Positions 1-5,260 of a DNA stretch of 5,260 bases are shown piece after piece (positions within the stretch are counted from its first letter, which is position 1; each line of letters starts with the position of its first letter). A program made the translations under genes and the position numbers. Below the pieces are notes generated by a model. The model made no database searches. It worked only from the letters and a program-made list of their open reading frames with translations, and had not been told where the DNA came from. This DNA comes from Flavobacteriaceae bacterium UBA7433 (GTDB taxonomy: Bacteria; Bacteroidota; Bacteroidia; Flavobacteriales; Flavobacteriaceae), in assembly GCA_002477565.1 (NCBI GenBank), contig DLQL01000024.1:1-5260 (forward strand). The letters run 5' to 3'.

Positions 1-618
1 GACCTCGCTGCTTCTGGAGGGTATTACATCGCTTGCAATGCCGATAAAATTGTGGCGGAACCAACCACGATTACTGGATCCATTGGCGTTTTTGGAATGT
101 TGCCAAACATCAGTCAGCTTACAGATAAAATGGGTGTTTATTCAGAAAAAGTAGCCACAAATTCTCCTGCCAGCTACAGTCCTTTTCACCCCATAGACGC
201 CTCCTTTTACGCCTTGACCAAAGAAGGGGTAGACAACATCTACAAGACCTTTGTCGGAAAAGTGGCCAAAGGAAGAAACATGACCTTTGATGAGGTACAT
301 GAAGTCGCCCAAGGCCGTGTTTGGTCAGGAACACAGGCTTTGGAGCAAGGGCTGGTTGACGAATTGGGAGGGTTGGACCGAGCGGTAGCATTGGCCGCCT
401 CCTTGGCAGAAGTAACGACCTACAAAATCAAAAACTATCCTTCCTACGAAAAAGAATTGAGTGAGGTTTTTGAAAGCATGCCTTTTCTGAATGCCAAAGA
501 AGGGCTGTTGAAAGAATGGGTTGGAGATGCCAATTTTTCACTGTTTCAGAAAATACACAACTTGAGAAATATCGAAGGAATCCAAGCAAGAATGCCTTTT
601 GTGTTGGACATCAACTAA
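1..618 (+). CDS. sppA: Signal peptide peptidase SppA, C-terminal part (5' end outside window)
   Basis: The reading frame is open from base 1 and ends at TAA 616-618, giving 205 residues. It begins DLAASGGYYIACNADKIVAE, the block around the nucleophilic serine of SppA-type (S49) serine proteases; the serine is residue 5 here (codon 13-15). The signature TITGSIGVFG follows at about 23-32, and a typical C-terminal block (VAQGRVWSGTQAL, then GLVDELGGLDRAV) lies at about 102-129. In the long 67K type of SppA the general-base lysine sits in the N-terminal half, which is not visible here, so subfamily and total length are inferred. SppA is a membrane-anchored peptidase that degrades signal peptides released after secretion. 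The valine codon GTG at 52 is internal and is not a start. Nothing in the visible part looks broken. It runs in the same direction as pxpA but is separated from it by 98 bases and a hairpin, so it is probably an independent unit. Confidence 0.95.
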   Translation, partial: DLAASGGYYIACNADKIVAEPTTITGSIGVFGMLPNISQLTDKMGVYSEKVATNSPASYSPFHPIDASFYALTKEGVDNIYKTFVGKVAKGRNMTFDEVHEVAQGRVWSGTQALEQGLVDELGGLDRAVALAASLAEVTTYKIKNYPSYEKELSEVFESMPFLNAKEGLLKEWVGDANFSLFQKIHNLRNIEGIQARMPFVLDIN

Positions 619-632
619 ACATCGTTTTTGAA

Positions 633-664
633 TCGGGTTTTTAGAAAAAAAGAACCCGAATTTT
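633..664 (+). terminator. Possible intrinsic terminator after sppA
   Basis: TCGGGTT at 633-639 pairs with AACCCGA at 653-659 (7 bp, 13-nt A/T-rich loop that could add a few A-T pairs). It is followed by only four T at 661-664. It starts 14 bases after the sppA stop, where a terminator is expected. The short T tract makes it weak, so read-through into pxpABC is possible. Confidence 0.5.
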
Positions 665-672
665 AAAGGACA

Positions 673-680
673 TTCCTTTG
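673..680 (+). promoter_or_regulatory. Weak candidate -7 element for pxpABC
   Basis: TTCCTTTG matches the Bacteroidota -7 consensus TAnnTTTG at five of the six defined positions (the A is a T). It would place transcription start about 30 bases before the pxpA ATG. No TTG -33 box is seen at a suitable distance, so this is only a candidate. Confidence 0.25.
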
Positions 681-716
681 TTCCTGAGCGTGTCATTTTA
701 CCTTACAAATAAAAAA

Positions 717-1469
717 ATGAAGATAGATTTGAATTGCGATGTCGGAGAAACCTACTTCGATCGTTTGGTGGGAAAAGATGCGCAACTTATGCCTTTGATC
801 AGCTCTTGCAACATCGCCTGTGGGTTTCACGGAGGCGATCCCAAAACCATTGAAAACACCCTTTTGTTGGCAGCCAAACACCAAGTACAGGTGGGCGCAC
901 ATCCTTCCTTTCCAGACCTCGAAAATTTTGGACGCACATACATGCGCCTTTCTTCAGAGGAATTGAAAGCCTGTTTGCGGTATCAAATCGCTGCCTTGCA
1001 AGGAATGGCCAAGTTGCAGGGAGTTCCTTTGGCACATGTCAAACCCCATGGCGCCCTTTACAATGCCGCGGCAGTTGATTTTGACCTCGCCGTTCAGGTC
1101 GCTGAAGTCATTCAGGAATTTGATTTGTTGTTTGTCGGTATGGCACAATCCGAGATGGAAAAAGCAGCGCAGCATGTGCAACTCCCTTTTGTAAGAGAAG
1201 CTTTTGCAGACAGGTCCTATACAAATCAAGGCACTCTGCTACCTCGAGACCAACCGAATGCCGTACTCACCGATCTTTCTTTGGTGGTCGAACAAAGCTT
1301 GAACATCGTGCAGATGGGGCGGGCTGTTTCCTCAAATAACGGCGAGATTCCCATTGTTGCAGATACCCTATGTGTGCATGGAGATACAAAAAATGCGCTG
1401 GAATTGTTGATGGCTTTGCGGGCAGCTTTTGAAAACCATGGAATCCGTGTAAAAGCTTTTTCACAATGA
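717..1469 (+). CDS. pxpA: 5-oxoprolinase subunit A (LamB/YcsF family)
   Basis: This 250-residue protein is the PxpA subunit of prokaryotic 5-oxoprolinase, which with PxpB and PxpC converts 5-oxo-L-proline, ATP and water to L-glutamate, ADP and phosphate in the cytoplasm. It closely follows the E. coli YbgL/PxpA pattern (about 244 residues). Visible blocks are MKIDLNCDVGE at the N-terminus, SSCNIACGFHGGD at 29-41, GAHPSFPD at 60-67 followed by ENFGR, HVKPHGALYN at 107-116, REAFADRSY at 160-168, LLPRDQPNAVL at 174-184 and CVHGD at 219-223. The conserved Asp, His and Lys residues expected of the family are present. The start is the ATG at 717, because the family motif begins at this methionine; an upstream in-frame TTG at 678 would add 13 residues with no family match. 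There is no Shine-Dalgarno, only an A-rich stretch, as is usual in Bacteroidota. Its stop overlaps the pxpB start (ATGA, 1466-1469). Confidence 0.95.
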   Translation: MKIDLNCDVGETYFDRLVGKDAQLMPLISSCNIACGFHGGDPKTIENTLLLAAKHQVQVGAHPSFPDLENFGRTYMRLSSEELKACLRYQIAALQGMAKLQGVPLAHVKPHGALYNAAAVDFDLAVQVAEVIQEFDLLFVGMAQSEMEKAAQHVQLPFVREAFADRSYTNQGTLLPRDQPNAVLTDLSLVVEQSLNIVQMGRAVSSNNGEIPIVADTLCVHGDTKNALELLMALRAAFENHGIRVKAFSQ

Positions 1470-2137
1470 TTGGATATCAGAATTTTGGTGATGCAGCCAT
1501 CTTGCTCACTTTTGGAGAGGTGTACACCGAAAAAGTACAGCTTGAAGTCAGGGCCTGGGCAGCACACCTAAGGAAAGTGAACTTGTCCTATGTTGCAGAC
1601 TTGATTCCTGCCTACACGACGCTGACTATTTTGTACAAGCCCTCAGAAATTTCATACGAGGAGTTGCTGGGAGTTTTAAAGGGCATGAAGGTTGAACCGA
1701 GATCAGTAGGACCGGAACGAGTGGTCAAAATTCCGGTTTGTTACGATCCTGTTTTTGGCATTGACATGCAGCAGGTCGCAGCACATACTGGTTTGAGTGC
1801 TGCTCAAATTATCCGCTTGCATACCGAACAGTCCTACCGCGTTTCTATGTTGGGTTTTACGCCTGGGTTTTTTTATTTGGCTGGAATGGACAAACGTCTT
1901 TTTTGCCCCCGGAAAGAAAGTCCCAGGCTTCGAATTGAATCGGGAGCTGTTGGCATTGCTGGCGAACAGACAGGCGTATATTCTGTGGACAGTCCTGGGG
2001 GGTGGCAGTTGATTGGAAAAACACCGGTTCCCATTTTTGACAGACACAACAAAGACGCCCATTTTCTTGTCAACCAAGGAGATGTGGTACAGTTTTACAG
2101 CATTGATTTGGAGGAATTTAAAAATTACAACCGATGA
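1466..2137 (+). CDS. pxpB: 5-oxoprolinase subunit B (KipI / allophanate hydrolase subunit 1 family)
   Basis: The 223-residue product has the full KipI/AHS1 architecture. An N-terminal domain (about 1-80) opens with the typical FGDAAILLTFGE and contains AYTTLTILYKP at 49-59. The C-terminal domain carries VKIPVCYDP at 87-95, YRVSMLGFTPGFFYL at 124-138, PR at 148-149, SPRLRIESG at 152-160, GAVGIAGEQTGVY at 160-172 and SPGGWQLIGKTP at 176-187. Homologues are called allophanate hydrolase subunit 1, and the Bacillus subtilis homologue KipI is known as an inhibitor of the sporulation kinase KinA. The adjacent pxpA and pxpC genes make the 5-oxoprolinase role by far the best reading. PxpB works as a complex with PxpC. 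Its ATG overlaps the pxpA stop and its own TGA overlaps the pxpC ATG, suggesting translational coupling and balanced subunit production. Confidence 0.95.
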   Translation: MIGYQNFGDAAILLTFGEVYTEKVQLEVRAWAAHLRKVNLSYVADLIPAYTTLTILYKPSEISYEELLGVLKGMKVEPRSVGPERVVKIPVCYDPVFGIDMQQVAAHTGLSAAQIIRLHTEQSYRVSMLGFTPGFFYLAGMDKRLFCPRKESPRLRIESGAVGIAGEQTGVYSVDSPGGWQLIGKTPVPIFDRHNKDAHFLVNQGDVVQFYSIDLEEFKNYNR

Positions 2138-3063
2138 TATCCATCACACAGCCCGGTTTTTATACCTTGATTCAAGATGCTGGAAGGGCCCACTACCGGT
2201 CTTATGGGATGCCACTTTCTGGGGTACTCGACACCGATGCCTATCGCTTGGCCAATTGGTTGGTGGGGAATACAAAGCAAGAGGCCGTATTGGAAATTAC
2301 ACTAAAAGGACCGGTTCTAAAATTTCACAGCGCCACCATGATTGGCATTACAGGTGCCGATTTGCAACCCCTTTTGAATGGGAAACCTGTCCCAACAAAC
2401 CAAACACTTTCTGTTCCCAAAGATGCCGTGTTGCAATTTGGCAAATGCATTAAAGGCTGTAGGGCTTACCTGGCTTTTTCAGGTGGACTTTGTCTTCCCA
2501 AAATGATGGGCAGCACTGCAACTTATACCGAGGCAAAAGTAGGCGGGCTTTCCGGAGTGCCCTTGCAAAAAGGAGACTGCATTCCACTTGGCAATCCCAA
2601 GGCCTTTCAACTGAGAAAAGTACCGAGTCGATTGCATTGCAAAGCAACCAAAACCTTGGCAGTTCGTGTGTTGCCTGGACCTGAAAACACTCTTTTTGAT
2701 AAAAAGAGTTTGGTTTCTTTTGAGACAAGTGAATATAAGATTGCTACAGCCAGCAACCGCATGGGCTACCGCATGGAAGGACTGGCGCTCCAAACCTTTC
2801 ATCCGGTTAATTTACTTTCCTCAGGAATCGTGCCTGGAACCATTCAAGTGCCTCCAAACGGGCAGCCGATCGTCTTGCTTGCCGACGCACAAACCACTGG
2901 AGGATATCCGAGAATTGCCAACGTTATTTCTGCAGACCTTTCTTTTTTGGCACAGCAAAAACCGGGAGACTGCTTGCGTTTTCGGATGGTGACGCTGGCA
3001 CAAGCACATGATTTGTGGATTCAAAAAGAAAACATGTTTGCCAACTTGTCGGATGCAGATTGA
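2134..3063 (+). CDS. pxpC: 5-oxoprolinase subunit C (biotin-dependent carboxyltransferase-like, AHS2 family)
   Basis: The 309-residue product matches the AHS2/KipA (PxpC) family in length and motifs. It has QPGFYTLIQDAGRAHYRSYG at 6-25, SGVLDTDAYRLANWLVGN at 29-46, AVLEITLKGP at 51-60, ITGADLQPLLNGKPV at 72-86 and RAYLAFSGG at 110-118 leading into a GSTATYTEAKVGGLSG block at 126-141. Near the C-terminus are NRMGYRMEG at 208-216, SSGIVPGTIQVPPNGQPIVL at 229-248 and DAQTTGGYPRIANV at 251-264. The family shares a fold with carboxyltransferases and with urea amidolyase subunits, so automatic labels such as 'allophanate hydrolase subunit 2' are common. No biotin-carrier or urea carboxylase gene is present, and pxpA is adjacent, so 5-oxoprolinase is preferred. 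It is the last visible gene of the operon and converges on the AraC-type gene with only 36 bases between stops. Confidence 0.95.
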   Translation: MISITQPGFYTLIQDAGRAHYRSYGMPLSGVLDTDAYRLANWLVGNTKQEAVLEITLKGPVLKFHSATMIGITGADLQPLLNGKPVPTNQTLSVPKDAVLQFGKCIKGCRAYLAFSGGLCLPKMMGSTATYTEAKVGGLSGVPLQKGDCIPLGNPKAFQLRKVPSRLHCKATKTLAVRVLPGPENTLFDKKSLVSFETSEYKIATASNRMGYRMEGLALQTFHPVNLLSSGIVPGTIQVPPNGQPIVLLADAQTTGGYPRIANVISADLSFLAQQKPGDCLRFRMVTLAQAHDLWIQKENMFANLSDAD

Positions 3064-3085
3064 GACTCTTCACCAAGAGGAAGTC
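3064..3085. other. Imperfect hairpin between convergent genes
   Basis: GACTCTTC (3064-3071) can fold onto GAGGAAGTC (3077-3085) with one bulged A and one G-T pair around a 5-nt loop, directly after the pxpC stop. Neither strand has a T tract beside it. It may slow or end transcription from both sides, but it is not a canonical intrinsic terminator. No better terminator is seen in the 36-base gap. Confidence 0.25.
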
Positions 3086-3099
3086 ACGAAGGGTGCAAA

Positions 3100-3978
3100 T
3101 TAAGAAATCAAGCGTTTCATTTCGTTTCTGTATGCGGAAGGACTCTTGCCAGTCGTATTTTTGAACAATTTGTTGAAATGCGAAAAGTTGTTAAAACCAC
3201 TTTCATAACAGATATCCGTGATGCTTGTTGGCTTTTCGGTCAGCAATTTGGAAGCGTGTACGATGCGGTATTCATTCACCAGCGCCGTAAAGGTTTTTCC
3301 AGTAACTTTTTTCAGGTAGCGACAAAAGGAGGGAGGGGTCATGTTGACCAGTTCGGCAATTTCGTCCAAGCTGATGTGGTCCTGAAAATGATTTGTGATG
3401 TATTTGAAAATACGATCCACACGGTCGTTGTCCTGTTGGTAGATTTCAACTCCAAAATCTTGCACGTTTAATAGGGAGTAATCTTTGGTTTTGGCGAGCT
3501 TCTGAAGAATTTTAAGAAAAGAAAGCATTCTTTTGAACCCTTTTTTGTTTCCCAATTCTTCAATCAATGGCCCGATTTCTCTTTTGATTTCAGGATGAAA
3601 AATGACACCCATTTTTGCCCGTTCAAATAATTTTTGAATGGCGTGTGTTTCTGGCAAATGGAAAAAAGCCTCTCCTAAAAAATCGGGTTTCATCTGAACA
3701 ATTGTCTCTGAACCATTGATGGTCAGTCTGTCAGTAAATCCCATGTGGGGCAAATTTGAGCCAATGAGAATGAGTTGGCTGTTTTTGAAATAGGAAATGT
3801 GGTTTCCTATGTGTCGTTTTCCACCGCCATTGATCACGTATACCAACTCCAATTCCGGATGGAAATGCCAAAAGGGAACGCGACCTTTGACAGATTCTTT
3901 GTATTGCTTGATGATAAAAGAACTTCCAAAGTCAGGTTCTATTTTTTTTAAGGTCGGTTTGTTGGGCAACATAAGCAT
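3100..3978 (-). CDS. AraC-family transcriptional regulator with cupin-like sensor domain
   Basis: This 292-residue protein is a two-domain AraC-family regulator. The N-terminal part (about 20-110) is cupin-like: FWHFHPELELVYVINGGGKR at 36-55 and a His at 78 (SNLPHMG) fit the conserved-histidine pattern of sugar- or small-molecule-sensing cupin folds. The C-terminal part (about 186-290) is the AraC DNA-binding domain with two helix-turn-helix units. The first runs from ISLDEIAELVNMTPPSFCRY (202-221), followed by LKKVTGKTF. The second is the signature ITDICYESGFNNFSHFNKLF (253-272), followed by KNTTGKSPSAYR. Many close relatives in Bacteroidota regulate carbohydrate use, but the ligand and targets cannot be read here. 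Translation may begin at the ATG at 3978 or at a second ATG six bases inside (Met3). Being convergent with pxpC, it is not co-transcribed with it, and control of pxpABC is possible but unsupported. Its promoter region is divergent from the candidate RNA gene at about 4134-4279. Confidence 0.93.
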   Translation of the reverse strand: MLMLPNKPTLKKIEPDFGSSFIIKQYKESVKGRVPFWHFHPELELVYVINGGGKRHIGNHISYFKNSQLILIGSNLPHMGFTDRLTINGSETIVQMKPDFLGEAFFHLPETHAIQKLFERAKMGVIFHPEIKREIGPLIEELGNKKGFKRMLSFLKILQKLAKTKDYSLLNVQDFGVEIYQQDNDRVDRIFKYITNHFQDHISLDEIAELVNMTPPSFCRYLKKVTGKTFTALVNEYRIVHASKLLTEKPTSITDICYESGFNNFSHFNKLFKNTTGKSPSAYRNEMKRLIS

Positions 3979-3994
3979 TTTGTTTTCACAACAA

Positions 3995-4002
3995 CAAAGA
4001 TA
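3995..4002 (-). promoter_or_regulatory. -7 promoter element of the AraC-type gene
   Basis: Read on the minus strand this is TATCTTTG, a perfect match to the Bacteroidota -7 consensus TAnnTTTG. It ends 16 bases before the ATG at 3978, implying a leader of only about 10 nt. No TTG lies at the usual distance of about 19-20 bases upstream, so the -33 half is missing or diverged; this could fit a promoter that needs an activator. Confidence 0.5.
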
Positions 4003-4015
4003 AGGAAACCCAATG

Positions 4016-4074
4016 ATTCTATGTTATTTTATCGTTAACAAGATGTCTCTTAAATATTATGGTTAAAATAGAAT
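4016..4074. repeat. Inverted repeat in the divergent intergenic region
   Basis: ATTCTAT (4016-4022) is the exact reverse complement of ATAGAAT (4068-4074). Just inside, TTTTA (4027-4031) matches TAAAA (4064-4068), giving the right arm TAAAATAGAAT an almost complete partner with a 4-base insertion. A GTTAAC palindrome lies at 4034-4039. The repeat sits between two oppositely facing -7 elements, where operator half-sites would be expected. The region is very A/T rich, so chance pairing is a real alternative. Confidence 0.35.
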
Positions 4075-4119
4075 AGATACTAGGTAAATAAGACGATGTA
4101 TTTGTATTCGATGCCGTCG

Positions 4120-4127
4120 TATCTTTG
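4120..4127 (+). promoter_or_regulatory. Forward -7 promoter element of the candidate small RNA
   Basis: TATCTTTG is a perfect TAnnTTTG element on the plus strand, with no protein gene downstream on that strand. A TTTG at 4101-4104 could be the -33 box, but the spacing (15 bases) is shorter than the usual 19-20 or so. Expected transcription start is about 4131-4135, just before the self-complementary region that begins at 4136. Confidence 0.5.
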
Positions 4128-4133
4128 TACCAT

Positions 4134-4279
4134 AGTTTGAAAGAACAATCAATTGCAACTGAAAAAAGGAGAGTGGTTACTTCAAAGAGCTTTTGCAGTA
4201 TTTAAGTTGTTCATCTTCAAAAAAATGGTTTAAGTTTAGTTGAGAAAAGGGGTCATCGCTTGATAACCCCTTTTTTTTT
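4134..4279 (+). ncRNA. Candidate small untranslated RNA, about 145 nt
   Basis: A forward -7 element (4120-4127) and a strong terminator (4245-4279) bracket this stretch, and no convincing protein lies between them. The predicted RNA folds on itself. TTTGAA (4136-4141) pairs with TTCAAA (4216-4221) and GAACAA (4143-4148) pairs with TTGTTC (4207-4212), forming a 12-bp closing stem interrupted by a small 1x3 internal loop. Inside it ATTGCAA (4152-4158) pairs with TTGCAGT (4193-4199), 7 bp including one G-U. The apical 34 nt contain an A-run and a purine-rich AAAAAAGGAGAG. A free single-stranded linker (4222-4244) leads to the terminator hairpin. The long-stem layout is loosely like 6S-type RNAs, but it is short for one and I recognise no known family. 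The main alternative is a micro-ORF in the same bases (4153-4233) with only a TTG start. The pairing was found by eye, so the 5' end and fold are approximate. Confidence 0.45.
4245..4279 (+). terminator. Strong intrinsic terminator, possibly bidirectional
   Basis: AAAAGGGGT (4245-4253) pairs with ACCCCTTTT (4266-4274). After a C/A mismatch, ATC/GAT adds three more pairs closing a GCTT loop. On the plus strand it runs into nine consecutive T (4271-4279), a textbook intrinsic terminator. No protein gene on that strand ends here, which is the main argument for a short forward transcript. On the minus strand the same hairpin begins 18 bases after the folA stop and is followed by only four T, so it may also end the thyA-folA transcript. 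Confidence 0.85.
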
Positions 4280-4297
4280 GTGCTTATTGAAACAGTA

Positions 4298-4780
4298 TCA
4301 TCTTCTTTGGTAGCTTACAAAGCTATAAGGGTAAGGGTTTTTTGAATCCGCTTCAAACCGTTCTCTTCGAGTTTCTTTCCAGACCGAACTGTCAATTTCC
4401 GGAAAAAACACATCGGCTTCAAAATCGTGGTGAACTTCGGTGATGTCCAATTGGTCCACGAGGTTGATGGCCTCTCTGTAGATTTGCGCCCCTCCAATCA
4501 CAAATGGACTGGAATCCTCTTTGGCTATTTCCAATGCCGCTTCCAAAGAAGTGACCACAATACAACCTTCAGCTTTGTAGTTTGCATTGCGAGTGATGAT
4601 GACAGAAGTTCTGTTGGGGAGTGGTTTGCCAATAGACTCATAGGTGTTTCTTCCCATCAGAATGTGGTGTCCGGTAGTGGTGTGACGAAATCGGATCAAA
4701 TCTGCGGGGAGGTGCCAAATCAGATCGTTGTCTTTTCCGAGTGCGTTGTTGTTTGCGATGGCGGCAATAAGGGTCGTCAT
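4298..4780 (-). CDS. folA: Dihydrofolate reductase
   Basis: This 160-residue protein is a chromosomal-type dihydrofolate reductase, which reduces dihydrofolate to tetrahydrofolate with NADPH in the cytoplasm. The N-terminal strand MTTLIAAIANNNALGKDNDL is followed by IWHLPADL at 21-28 with the catalytic Asp27, Leu28 and Phe31 in the E. coli positions. LMGRNTYESIG (41-51) is the NADPH-binding block, PLPNR (53-57) supplies the folate-binding Arg57, and FVIGGAQIY (93-101) is the conserved Gly-Gly turn. Length and spacing match the usual 159-165 residues without insertions. Residues known to matter for trimethoprim binding appear ordinary, so there is no sequence sign of a resistance-type enzyme. 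The gene starts 27 bases after the thyA stop on the same strand, consistent with one thyA-folA transcript in which FolA recycles the dihydrofolate that ThyA makes. There is no Shine-Dalgarno before its ATG. Confidence 0.96.
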   Translation of the reverse strand: MTTLIAAIANNNALGKDNDLIWHLPADLIRFRHTTTGHHILMGRNTYESIGKPLPNRTSVIITRNANYKAEGCIVVTSLEAALEIAKEDSSPFVIGGAQIYREAINLVDQLDITEVHHDFEADVFFPEIDSSVWKETRRERFEADSKNPYPYSFVSYQRR

Positions 4781-4807
4781 GAATAGGATGTGCTTTTAAA
4801 GTATGAA

Positions 4808-5260
4808 TTAGACAGAAACGGCACCGCGAATCAAAGGGTGCGGGTCATAACCTTCCAAGGTGAAATCCTCGTAAGTAAAATCAAAAATTGACTGGATTTT
4901 AGGATTGATTTTCATAACGGGCAGTGGACGTGGGGATCGAGACAATTGGGTTTCGATTTGCTCAAAATGGTTTGTATAGATGTGGGCATCTCCAAAAGTA
5001 TGGATAAAGTCACCGGCTTCCAAGCCTACGACTTGAGCAATCATCAGGGTCAACAAAGCGTAGGAGGCGATGTTAAACGGCACTCCTAAAAAGATGTCGG
5101 CACTTCGTTGGTACAATTGGCAAGAGAGTTTTCCCTCTGCGACATAAAATTGAAAAAAAGCATGGCAAGGAGGCAAAGCGGCCTTGTTGTTGGCCACATT
5201 TTCTGCAAAAGAAACAGAGGTGTCTGGCAAGACACTTGGATTCCAAGCAGAAACCAACAT
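4808..5260 (-). CDS. thyA: Thymidylate synthase, C-terminal 150 residues (5' end outside window)
   Basis: The frame is open to the right edge of the window, so the gene is truncated by the window and the methionine at 5258-5260 is almost certainly internal. ThyA methylates dUMP to dTMP using 5,10-methylene-tetrahydrofolate and releases dihydrofolate. Visible motifs (numbered within the fragment) are [12 protein letters not shown] at 29-40 with the catalytic Cys32 (codon 5165-5167), [19 protein letters not shown] at 45-63 with the phosphate-binding Arg and the pyrimidine-recognition Asn, GDAHIYTNH at 90-98, [10 protein letters not shown] at 105-114 and the C-terminal EGYDPHP at 136-142. Compared with E. 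coli ThyA as I remember it, about 13 extra residues lie between AWNPS and the catalytic PPCH block. I believe related Bacteroidota enzymes share this insert. About 115-130 N-terminal residues are missing. It is the upstream partner of folA. Confidence 0.96.
   Translation of the reverse strand: MLVSAWNPSVLPDTSVSFAENVANNKAALPPCHAFFQFYVAEGKLSCQLYQRSADIFLGVPFNIASYALLTLMIAQVVGLEAGDFIHTFGDAHIYTNHFEQIETQLSRSPRPLPVMKINPKIQSIFDFTYEDFTLEGYDPHPLIRGAVSV

Noticed and set aside
678..716. Upstream TTG start that would lengthen PxpA by 13 residues
   Set aside because: The family begins at the MKIDLN motif encoded from 717, and the extra residues match nothing in the family.
2013..2453. 146-codon plus-strand frame overlapping pxpB and pxpC
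   Set aside because: It is out of frame with two strongly conserved genes and its translation has no family-like motifs.
1466..3063. Urea amidolyase / allophanate hydrolase reading of the AHS1 and AHS2 genes
   Set aside because: The usual partners (biotin carboxylase, amidase) are absent, and pxpA is directly upstream in the same overlapping operon, which fits 5-oxoprolinase.
3178..3471. 97-codon plus-strand frame opposite the AraC-type gene
   Set aside because: It is the complement of the conserved DNA-binding domain, and the coding signal belongs to the minus strand.
4427..4786. 119-codon plus-strand frame opposite folA
   Set aside because: It lies entirely antisense to a clear dihydrofolate reductase, and its translation has no recognisable domain.
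4298..5260. Trimethoprim-resistance cassette or mobile origin for folA
   Set aside because: folA is an ordinary chromosomal type beside thyA, with no integron, transposase or direct-repeat signal around it.
1..5260. CRISPR array, tRNA/rRNA, insertion sequence or phage genes
   Set aside because: No regularly spaced repeats, tRNA-like cloverleaf sequence, transposase frame or terminal inverted repeats were seen on either strand.

Overview
The window looks like chromosomal DNA from a member of the Bacteroidota, most likely a Cytophagales/Cyclobacteriaceae-type bacterium. Four things point that way: moderate base composition, genes lacking Shine-Dalgarno sequences, two perfect matches to the Bacteroidota -7 promoter element (TAnnTTTG), and the sequence flavour of the proteins. 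The phylum is a fairly safe inference. The family is a guess from memory of similar proteins.

Layout, left to right. (1) 1-618 (+) is the C-terminal part of the membrane signal-peptide peptidase SppA, cut by the window edge just before its catalytic serine, followed by a hairpin that may be its terminator. (2) 717-3063 (+) is a compact operon, pxpA-pxpB-pxpC, encoding the three subunits of prokaryotic 5-oxoprolinase. Both junctions are ATGA stop/start overlaps. (3) 3100-3978 (-) is an AraC-family regulator with an N-terminal cupin-like sensor and a C-terminal double helix-turn-helix, convergent with pxpC. (4) 3979-4297 is a 319-base stretch without a convincing protein gene. It holds a -7 element for the regulator, a long inverted repeat, a forward-facing -7 element, a self-complementary region and a strong intrinsic terminator. 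Together these look like a small untranslated RNA gene of about 145 nt. (5) 4298-5260 (-) is thyA (5' end beyond the window) followed by folA, a two-gene folate/dTMP unit.

How the genes work together. PxpABC hydrolyses 5-oxoproline (pyroglutamate), a damage product of glutamine and glutamate, back to glutamate using ATP. ThyA makes dTMP and leaves dihydrofolate, which FolA reduces to tetrahydrofolate, so that pair forms a closed cycle. SppA degrades leftover signal peptides in the envelope. These units are standard housekeeping functions and I see no mobile element, CRISPR array or defence island. The part worth a second look is the intergenic candidate RNA at about 4134-4279, divergent from the AraC-type regulator.
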